From: an uncultured Flavobacteriales bacterium
GTDB lineage: Bacteria; Bacteroidota; Bacteroidia; Flavobacteriales; Crocinitomicaceae
DNA: 7,611 nt
Reading direction: 5' to 3'
Assembly (NCBI GenBank): GCA_946479985.1
Contig: CAMLIF010000149.1
Span: 1 to 7,611 of the forward strand
Part shown: positions 1 to 5,226 of the stretch, piece by piece
How the letters are laid out: every line of letters starts with the position of its first letter
Numbering within the stretch: position 1 is the first letter of the stretch
Made by a program: the position numbers and the translations under genes
The notes under the pieces: model-generated
Told to the model about the DNA's origin: nothing
The model's input: the letters and a program-made list of their open reading frames with translations, nothing else
The model's database searches: none

Positions 1-1
1 A

Positions 2-373
2 AGCCATACCTATGCTGATATAAGTACGTACACCGTGACGCTCGAAGTAACAAACGCAACAGGCTGTGTAGGAACAGGAAGCCAGTTGATAGAAATATTC
101 CAGGAAATTGTTGTTCCGAACGTTATTACACCAAACGGAGACGGAACAAACGACCAGTTTGAAATCAGTACTTCCGGATTAAAAGAGTATGAATTGATCA
201 TTGTTAACAGATGGGGAAATGTAGTTTTTAATACCACTACACCGAATGTTCATTGGGATGGTCGAATAAACGGGAACGAAGTAGTTGACGGCGTATATTT
301 CTACACATTGAACGCAGCCACCACAACGAAAGAATATAGTTTCCAGGGAAATGTAACTGTAATTAAGAATTAA
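2..373 (+). CDS. C-terminal part of a T9SS type B (gliding motility-associated C-terminal domain) surface protein, 5' truncated
   Basis: The frame is open from the first bases of the window (codon at 2-4), so this is the last 123 residues of a longer protein. The GTG at 35 is not a credible start because in-frame sequence reading SHTYADISTYTVT precedes it. Visible residues 1-33 look like the last strands of a PKD/Ig-like domain (TYTVTLEVTNATGC). Residues 38-123 form the conserved type B T9SS tail (CHU_C/TIGR04131 type), with VPNVITPNGDGTND at 38-51, NRWGNVVF at 69-76, W85-DG, DGVYFY at 96-101 and a final beta strand ending in VIKN. In this family the tail directs export across the outer membrane by the type IX system, and the rest of the protein is usually a large adhesin or enzyme. 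The passenger lies outside the window, so its function is unknown. The next gene starts 15 bases later, suggesting one operon. Confidence 0.93.
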   Translation, partial: SHTYADISTYTVTLEVTNATGCVGTGSQLIEIFQEIVVPNVITPNGDGTNDQFEISTSGLKEYELIIVNRWGNVVFNTTTPNVHWDGRINGNEVVDGVYFYTLNAATTTKEYSFQGNVTVIKN

Positions 374-388
374 ACAACTCAAAATAAG

Positions 389-1288
389 ATGAAAAGAAAC
401 GCTCTCTTTTTAGCAATTACTCTGTCGCTGGGCGGCTACTCAACTTTTGCTCAAAACAATGTAGGAATTGGAACAAACACCCCAAATCCGAATGCCGTAC
501 TGGAAATGCAATCGACTAATCAGGGTGTTTTGGTTCCGCGTATGACAACTCTTCAACGAAATGCTATTGCCGCGCCTTCAGAAGGATTAATGGTTTATGA
601 TATTGACGTAAATTGTTTTTTCTTTTACGAAAGTACTTCTGCTGCATGGCAAAACTTATGTAGTGCAGGAGCTACTGGTCCGACAGGACCACAAGGGCCA
701 GCGGGGCCAACAGGTCCGGCAGGACCCACAGGAGCAAACGGCGCACCAGGTACAACCGGTCCGGCCGGACCGCAAGGTGCAGCAGGACCACAAGGACCCG
801 CAGGAACAAACGGAACCCCAGGAGCAACGGGAGCAACCGGACCTCAGGGACCTCCGGGAGTAGTGAACAAATATCATGTTTATGGTACCGCAGGAAGATT
901 AGCTGTAACATCTACAACACCTACATTGCAACCAGGCATGACACAAGTTGTCAACCTAGCCGCAGCTTCTTCAGTAATAATCTGGGCAACAATTGGCGGA
1001 AGAACTACAGCTACCGGAAATGCAAATCATGCTGTTGTTGATGTGGTGGTATATGTTGATGGCACCTTTTTACCAAACGGAGGTTGGAATCGCTTTACAG
1101 TGACTAATCCTTCAACAACAAATGCATTTAACACTTGTGCCATTAACACAATGATTACACTTTCTGCGGGAGTTCATACGATTGAATTAAGAACACTGCG
1201 CAGTTCAGGCACCAGTTCCGTTGATATTGGCGGTAATTCTACTACAGATGTAAATCCGGGTGAAATGACAATTATGGTTTTAAATTAA
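389..1288 (+). CDS. Secreted collagen-like (Gly-X-Y repeat) protein with fibre-like N-terminal domain and beta-rich head
   Basis: The protein has 299 residues. A signal peptide spans about 1-21 (MKRN, hydrophobic core, STFA|Q). Residues 23-90 match a domain common in exported Bacteroidota proteins: [35 protein letters not shown], then an FFFYES...W motif. I infer it is a tail-fibre-like, trimer-forming module. Residues 94-156 are 21 perfect Gly-X-Y triplets with many GPQ, GPA and GPT and one GPP, expected to form a collagen triple helix. Residues 160-299 are rich in predicted beta strands and end in GEMTIMVLN, which suggests a C1q/TNF-like head of the kind that caps bacterial collagen-like stalks; I cannot prove this fold. 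No type A or B T9SS tail is visible, so the final location (periplasm, outer membrane or outside) is open. ATG at 389 is chosen because it directly precedes the signal peptide. There is no Shine-Dalgarno, only an A-rich leader. A structural or adhesive role is inferred. Confidence 0.93.
   Translation: MKRNALFLAITLSLGGYSTFAQNNVGIGTNTPNPNAVLEMQSTNQGVLVPRMTTLQRNAIAAPSEGLMVYDIDVNCFFFYESTSAAWQNLCSAGATGPTGPQGPAGPTGPAGPTGANGAPGTTGPAGPQGAAGPQGPAGTNGTPGATGATGPQGPPGVVNKYHVYGTAGRLAVTSTTPTLQPGMTQVVNLAAASSVIIWATIGGRTTATGNANHAVVDVVVYVDGTFLPNGGWNRFTVTNPSTTNAFNTCAINTMITLSAGVHTIELRTLRSSGTSSVDIGGNSTTDVNPGEMTIMVLN
668..856 (+). repeat. Collagen-coding Gly-X-Y tandem repeat (21 codon triplets, 9-base period)
   Basis: This stretch codes for 21 consecutive Gly-X-Y triplets (residues 94-156 of the collagen-like protein) without interruption. 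It is richer in G and C than its surroundings because of GGN and CCN codons. A longer period is also visible: the segment starting at 731 (encoding GAN-GAP-GTT) closely resembles the one starting at 803 (GTN-GTP-GAT), an offset of 72 bases or 8 triplets. This suggests growth by duplication of multi-triplet blocks. Such a repeat could change length between strains by slippage or recombination; that is inference. Apparent open frames on both strands here (around 656-911) are by-products of the repeat. Confidence 0.93.
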
Positions 1289-1294
1289 TTGATT

Positions 1295-1579
1295 ATGAAA
1301 AGTATTCTAACAGCCGGAACATTTATCGTGGTTTGTTCGGTAACATCATTTGCCCAAACAAAAGCTACAAAAGCAACAGTAGTTTCCCAAAAGAAGGCTT
1401 CTGAACCCAAACTAATTGAAGTAATCGAACAGCCGGCAACAGCTGATTCTGTTCATGTAATTCATTCTACCGGAAGAGAAATGAAAACGGAAGAAATCCA
1501 AGTTTCACCTGAACCGGTTAACACGAAAAAAGAAGCACAGCCCTCTCCAATGATTAGTACGCGTAAAAAACCTCAATAA
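1295..1579 (+). CDS. Small exported protein of unknown function, charged and probably disordered
   Basis: The product has 94 residues. I chose ATG at 1295 over the in-frame TTG at 1289 because it gives a standard signal peptide (MKS, hydrophobic core ILTAGTFIVVCSV, then TSFA|Q at 20/21) and leaves 6 bases after the preceding stop codon. The mature part, about 74 residues, is rich in Lys, Glu, Pro, Thr and Ser. It has a KATKATVVSQKK start, a middle with alternating charges and a basic RKKPQ end. I see no domain, cysteine pair, lipobox or T9SS tail, and I do not recognise a family. Composition suggests a disordered exported polypeptide. The tight spacing behind the collagen-like gene, with a terminator directly after it, indicates co-transcription and perhaps a shared role at the cell surface, but that rests on position only. 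Confidence 0.8.
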   Translation: MKSILTAGTFIVVCSVTSFAQTKATKATVVSQKKASEPKLIEVIEQPATADSVHVIHSTGREMKTEEIQVSPEPVNTKKEAQPSPMISTRKKPQ

Positions 1580-1582
1580 AGC

Positions 1583-1625
1583 AAAAAACCGGGCACTGAG
1601 AGTAGTCGAAGTGCCGGGATTTTTT
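1583..1625. terminator. Bidirectional intrinsic terminator between convergent genes
   Basis: The arm CCGGGCACT (1589-1597) pairs with AGTGCCGGG (1610-1618) over 8 of 9 positions with one G-G mismatch, around a 12-base loop. An A6 tract (1583-1588) lies on the left and a T6 tract (1620-1625) on the right, so the structure gives a U-tract in both directions. It sits 3 bases after the stop codon of the small exported protein gene and 14 bases before the 3' end of the convergent amidohydrolase gene, which fits termination of both. Its right arm shares 15 identical bases with the hairpin at 3372-3414. Confidence 0.85.
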
Positions 1626-1639
1626 ATTTAAATACTTGT

Positions 1640-3271
1640 CTATTTAAGACTGTAAACAGTCTTGCCATTCAGAACTGTTTTGGTTGAATAAAGCCTGTCA
1701 AAATTGGCAGATTCATTGATGTCCTGTGAACAAATGAAAAATGTGGCATCTTTCCCAACTTCCAAACTACCGATCCTGTGTTCCTGAAAACCTGCAATTG
1801 CAGGCCAAAGTGTCATTCCCAATAAACAATCATTTAACGAGATCGCCTCATTCGGAAGAAATCCGCCGATTGGTTGTCCATCTGCATTTGTACGAAGAAC
1901 CGCTGCTCTGATAGTTGCAAAGGGATTTGTGTATTCCACAGGAAAATCTGTTCCAAGCGCAAGCATACCCGTAGTTTCCAACAGTGTTCTGTAAGCGTAA
2001 GCTCCTTTCAAACGACTTGCTCCCAAACGCAGTTCGGCCCATCGCTGATCACTAACGGCGTGTGTTGGCTGAACAGATGCAATAGCACCACTTTCCTGAA
2101 ATAGCTGCAAATCTTTCGGATCTACAACCTGGGCATGTTCAACGCGCCAGCGATGATCCGGTTTTTTCGAGGTGTACTTCCGTATCAACTCTAAAACAAC
2201 TCTATTGGTACTGTCGCCGATTGCATGAACATTGAGCTGATAACCAATTGTATTGGCAGTTTCGGCCAGTTTCTCCATTTCTGGAGCCGAAGTAGTCAAG
2301 AGACCAAAGTGATTATCATGATCCGAATAGGATTTCTTCAATAATGCTCCTCTGGATCCAAGAGCTCCATCACCCATTACTTTAAACGATCTTACACTGA
2401 AATTGCCTTTTTCATATAATCCGTGTTTTTTTGCCCAGGAAACATTTTCCTTCGTTCCGTACAACATAACGTACAAATTCAGGTTCAATGCCTTTGATTC
2501 TGACATTCCTTTCAATAACATCAGGTCTTTATTCGAAACCCCGGCTTCATGAACTCCGGTAACTCCAAACTGAAACAATTCCGACTGAACCTCCAATAAG
2601 GCTGTCCTCAATTCTTTTTGCGGGAAATCAGGGATTTTATCACTGAGTAAATTAATGGCATTGTCGACCAAAATTCCGGTGCATTTCCCATCTTTCACAC
2701 CGATTTCTCCACCTGCAACTTTAGTGTCAGGTGAAATTCCGGCAAGATCAAGCGCTTTCTGGTTCGCCAGAGCGGCATGGCCGTCAATTCGATGCAGGAT
2801 TACAGCTTTATTAGGGAATAATTTATTCAATTTCTCATTATCCGGTAATTCAGCTACTCCCCATGTTGCCTGATCCCATCCGCGACCAACAATGGCTCTT
2901 GGCTGTTTTTTCTGATCATACTTCTCAACACGGACAAGTAAATCTTCCATGGAAGATGTTCCGACCAGGTCAACCGAAAGTTTCAGACGCGCATAACTCA
3001 TCATGTGGCCATGAGCATCTGTAAAACCCGGATAAATTTCCTTTCCCTCGGCATCAATCTCTTCGTCGCTGCTATACTTATTCAGGATTTGTCGTTCAGG
3101 ACCTAGCTCAACAATTTTCCCGTCCTTAATTGCCATCGCCTCGTATTCGTGATCTGCCTCGTCCATCGAATGGATTTTGGCATTTCGAACAATCAGATCA
3201 ACCGCTTTCCCTTTCATGCACGAAATGGTAAGTAAAAACGGTAAAACAAGTATTAGTCGATTCAATTTCAT
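1640..3271 (-). CDS. Amidohydrolase family protein (YtcJ/Amidohydro_3 type), predicted lipoprotein
   Basis: The 543-residue product is typical in length for metal-dependent hydrolases of the Amidohydro_3 (YtcJ / N-substituted formamide deformylase-like) family, plus an export signal. Residues 1-18 are MKLNR, a hydrophobic core, then TISC18. This looks like a lipoprotein signal, although position -3 is Thr rather than the usual Leu. The small beta-sandwich part follows (DLIVRNAKIHSMD, KDGKIVELG), then the TIM barrel with the metal-binding H87-G-H89 in PGFTDAHGH. Other family landmarks are K297 in FKVMGDGALGSRG (probably the metal-bridging lysine), H349 in NVHAIGD, H379 in RVEHAQ and D442 in GTDFPVE, so all expected metal ligands are present. 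The C-terminus returns to the sandwich (GSLEVGKDATFFI...VLNGKTVYSLK). Family members hydrolyse C-N bonds in amides or ring compounds; the substrate here cannot be read from sequence. The gene stands alone, with its own candidate promoter and terminator. Confidence 0.94.
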   Translation of the reverse strand: MKLNRLILVLPFLLTISCMKGKAVDLIVRNAKIHSMDEADHEYEAMAIKDGKIVELGPERQILNKYSSDEEIDAEGKEIYPGFTDAHGHMMSYARLKLSVDLVGTSSMEDLLVRVEKYDQKKQPRAIVGRGWDQATWGVAELPDNEKLNKLFPNKAVILHRIDGHAALANQKALDLAGISPDTKVAGGEIGVKDGKCTGILVDNAINLLSDKIPDFPQKELRTALLEVQSELFQFGVTGVHEAGVSNKDLMLLKGMSESKALNLNLYVMLYGTKENVSWAKKHGLYEKGNFSVRSFKVMGDGALGSRGALLKKSYSDHDNHFGLLTTSAPEMEKLAETANTIGYQLNVHAIGDSTNRVVLELIRKYTSKKPDHRWRVEHAQVVDPKDLQLFQESGAIASVQPTHAVSDQRWAELRLGASRLKGAYAYRTLLETTGMLALGTDFPVEYTNPFATIRAAVLRTNADGQPIGGFLPNEAISLNDCLLGMTLWPAIAGFQEHRIGSLEVGKDATFFICSQDINESANFDRLYSTKTVLNGKTVYSLK

Positions 3272-3308
3272 ATAAAGCGTAATTTAAGAATAAAGCCTTG
3301 CGACACTT

Positions 3309-3335
3309 CAAAAGTAAGCGTTAAACCCTAACGAA
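3309..3335 (-). promoter_or_regulatory. Candidate Bacteroidota-type promoter for the amidohydrolase gene
   Basis: On the minus strand TACTTTTG (3316-3309) is a perfect match to the Bacteroidota -7 consensus TAnnTTTG. A TTCG at 3335-3332, 15 bases upstream, is only a weak counterpart of the -33 TTTG/TTG element. The predicted start of transcription near 3302 would leave a leader of about 30 bases before the ATG at 3271. The position, between the terminator of the upstream gene and this start codon, is what a promoter for an independent gene would need. Confidence 0.55.
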
Positions 3336-3371
3336 CTTTCGCGCTGCACAATTTGTAAGGAAAATTACTGC

Positions 3372-3414
3372 AAAAAAAATCCCGGTCACTAATGAAGTAG
3401 AAGTGCCGGGATTT
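3372..3414 (-). terminator. Intrinsic terminator of the type A T9SS protein gene
   Basis: On the minus strand AAATCCCGGCACT (right arm, 3414-3402) pairs with AGTGACCGGGATTT (3390-3377), leaving one bulged base at 3386, around an 11-base loop. The minus-strand product then runs into a U-tract given by A8 at 3372-3379. It starts 19 bases beyond the stop codon of the minus-strand gene ending at 3434. Bases 3400-3414 are identical to 1608-1622 in the terminator at 1583-1625, so the two hairpins appear to be members of one dispersed family. Confidence 0.85.
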
Positions 3415-3433
3415 CTATTAAAAAAAGGAATTC

Positions 3434-4390
3434 TTAGTTTTTGCAAAGGCGTTCAACGGATAGTTCGCCGTTTGATCCTAAAACTTTTACTAAGTAAACT
3501 CCCGAATTCAGGTTCTCAATATTTAATTCGGCAGTATTTAATCCATTCACTTCCATGTTCAATACTTCCTGTCCGGAAAGCGTGTACACTGCAATTGAAC
3601 TAATTTGCGTATCTGTACTGATTGTAACATTTGAATTAGCAGGATTCGGGAACATGATCAAATTCGACAATGTATTGTTTTCCAATCCAAGGTTATCTGG
3701 AACTTCAGCGTAGTAAGCGGATTGTGTTGTGCCGGATGAAGACGAAGTTGTAGACACATTTGCCAATTCATGATGAACTCCGGCTTTATACCAGTTGTAA
3801 GCAGTAACGGTACTGTTAATTGTACCCATTGAATAAGTATCAACAATTGTTTGAACCGACTCCAATCTGACAACATTTGTAAATGTTCCTTCCGGAGTTA
3901 TCAATGTTCCGTAACCGGAGAATTGAGTGTGCGTTGAAATAGTTCTGCTGAAATTAAATCCGCTCGTTGTAAATGTACAAGCTGAAGGATCCGTGTAATT
4001 TGTTGTACTTGTGGTAGGGAATTGAAGATATGTTGTAGGGTTCGAATAGGTAAAAGTGACTCCGGGAATCTCCATACCCACAACTTCCATAATTGAACTG
4101 TTCAGGTTATAGTAAATTGTTCCACCGTTCGATTGAGTCAATTTCACATTGGACGATGGAAATGTTCCTCCTGAATTCGCTGTAACGTCTACTCCAATTG
4201 TACTTTGGGGCGACATAGACGAAAAATCCCAGGTAACACCGGTTCCCGAAGCACCCGGGCTTATATACGCCGTTTGGTAATAATTGAAACTTTCACCAAC
4301 CTGGTAACCAATGTCGGTACTTGATAAACTTTGGGAGAATGATGCACCTGAAACAAGTAGAAGTGCTGCAAATAGGTAATTTTTCTTCAT
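3434..4390 (-). CDS. Secreted protein with T9SS type A sorting domain, passenger of unknown function
   Basis: The product has 318 residues. ATG at 4390 is preferred over an in-frame upstream start at 4453 because it begins a clean signal peptide: MKKNYLF, hydrophobic stretch, ASFS|Q at 19/20. The passenger, about residues 20-240, is rich in Ser, Thr, Asn, Gly and aromatic residues and looks all-beta. Its GASGTGVTWDFSSM segment (near 46-60) resembles one seen in many T9SS-exported Bacteroidota proteins of unknown role. No catalytic motif was found. Residues 244-318 form the type A T9SS tail (TIGR04183-like): LIMFPNPANSNVTI, YTLSGQEVL, the NLNSGVYLVKV strand and a basic end, RLCKN. In this family the tail directs export through the type IX system and surface anchoring, and is usually cleaved off. 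The gene lies 77 bases behind the dehydrogenase and ends at a strong terminator. A nearby weak promoter candidate leaves open whether it is transcribed alone. Confidence 0.93.
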   Translation of the reverse strand: MKKNYLFAALLLVSGASFSQSLSSTDIGYQVGESFNYYQTAYISPGASGTGVTWDFSSMSPQSTIGVDVTANSGGTFPSSNVKLTQSNGGTIYYNLNSSIMEVVGMEIPGVTFTYSNPTTYLQFPTTSTTNYTDPSACTFTTSGFNFSRTISTHTQFSGYGTLITPEGTFTNVVRLESVQTIVDTYSMGTINSTVTAYNWYKAGVHHELANVSTTSSSSGTTQSAYYAEVPDNLGLENNTLSNLIMFPNPANSNVTISTDTQISSIAVYTLSGQEVLNMEVNGLNTAELNIENLNSGVYLVKVLGSNGELSVERLCKN

Positions 4391-4433
4391 AATCTGACTA
4401 TTATTAATATTTACAGTTAATGTCAGTAAACCA

Positions 4434-4461
4434 TGAAGGTAAACACCACACAAAAAAACAA
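4434..4461 (-). promoter_or_regulatory. Weak promoter candidate upstream of the type A T9SS protein gene
   Basis: On the minus strand TTG (4461-4459) is followed after 17 bases by TACCTTCA (4441-4434), which keeps TAnnTT but misses the last two positions of the Bacteroidota -7 consensus TAnnTTTG. Spacing fits the -33/-7 architecture, and the leader to the ATG at 4390 would be roughly 35 bases. With two mismatches this could easily be chance. Confidence 0.25.
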
Positions 4462-4467
4462 TGTTTC

Positions 4468-5226
4468 TTATTGCTTGTGAATCACTGAGGCCGATGCCTG
4501 AGCCGTTGGCATAATCACCAGATCATTAATCGTAACATGTTTCGGCCTGGTACAAACATAAAATATCGCATCTGCAATATCCATTGCCACGAGCGGATCA
4601 AATCCATCGTAAACACCGGTTGCAACTGTCTCATCTCCTTTAAATCGAACCAGCGAGAATTCAGTTTCAGCAGCTCCGGGAGCAATATTGGTTACTTTTA
4701 TATTGTCTGCCACCAAATCCATACGCATTGATCGGGAAAGTGCATCAACAGCGTGTTTCGTAGCGCAATAGACATTTCCTCCAGGATAAACTTCTTTTCC
4801 GGCAATGCTTCCCAGATTCACAATGTGCCCGGACCCGTTTTTCTTCAAGATAGGAGCCACAACACGCGTTACATAAAGCAATCCTTTGATATTCGTGTCT
4901 ACCATTCTGTCCCAATCATCTAAAACCCCGGTATCGATTGGTCCACGACCAACTGCTAATCCGGCATTGTTCACTAAAACTGCCAGATTGTTTTTCACCT
5001 CGTCACGCAAAGAATCGATAGCTGCCTGAACTTCCAGTGCATTCCGTACATCAAAACACAAGGTAATTACGTCAACAGAGTCAGATTCCAATTTTTCTTT
5101 CAGAGCATTCAATCGGTCTTCTCTTCTACCGGTTAATATTAAACTCCAGCCCTGCGCGGCAAAAAGTTCTGCGGTTGCTTCTCCGAAACCGGCTGTTGCT
5201 CCGGTTATCAATATGTATTTTTTCAT
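4468..5226 (-). CDS. ydfG: NADP-dependent short-chain dehydrogenase, YdfG-like (3-hydroxy acid dehydrogenase type)
   Basis: The 252-residue product is a classical-length cytoplasmic SDR. ATG at 5226 is chosen over an in-frame upstream start at 5328 because the Rossmann fold begins directly there (MKKYILITGATAGFGEA) and the upstream extension lies inside the preceding gene. Visible motifs are the nucleotide-binding T8-G-A-T-A-G-F-G15, R34-R35 after strand 2 (favouring NADP), D59, N86-N-A-G89, and the catalytic set N112, S140, Y153, K157 (YCATK). VRFKGDE and the end segment HVTINDLVIMPTAQA closely recall E. coli YdfG, which oxidises serine and other 3-hydroxy acids and also reduces malonic semialdehyde. 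That substrate range is known for the family, not shown here. The start codon overlaps the stop of the upstream membrane-protein gene (ATGA, 5226-5223), so translation is probably coupled. The link between the two functions is unclear. Confidence 0.93.
   Translation of the reverse strand: MKKYILITGATAGFGEATAELFAAQGWSLILTGRREDRLNALKEKLESDSVDVITLCFDVRNALEVQAAIDSLRDEVKNNLAVLVNNAGLAVGRGPIDTGVLDDWDRMVDTNIKGLLYVTRVVAPILKKNGSGHIVNLGSIAGKEVYPGGNVYCATKHAVDALSRSMRMDLVADNIKVTNIAPGAAETEFSLVRFKGDETVATGVYDGFDPLVAMDIADAIFYVCTRPKHVTINDLVIMPTAQASASVIHKQ

Noticed and set aside
656..911. Several open frames of 66-79 codons on both strands over the collagen-coding region
   Set aside because: They are by-products of the GC-rich 9-base repeat. 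Their products are low-complexity (runs of Q/D/R or S/C/R), have no independent start context, and lie fully inside the collagen-like gene.
1289..1294. TTG at 1289 as start of the small exported protein
   Set aside because: ATG at 1295 gives a normal MKS signal peptide start. The TTG would add only two residues and directly abut the preceding stop codon.
4391..4453. N-terminal extension of the type A T9SS protein starting at 4453
   Set aside because: The signal peptide starts at the ATG at 4390; the extension would put 21 extra residues before it.
4445..4470. T-rich run behind the dehydrogenase stop codon as a terminator
   Set aside because: Only a 4-base stem (AAAC/GTTT) precedes the U-tract on the minus strand, too weak to call.
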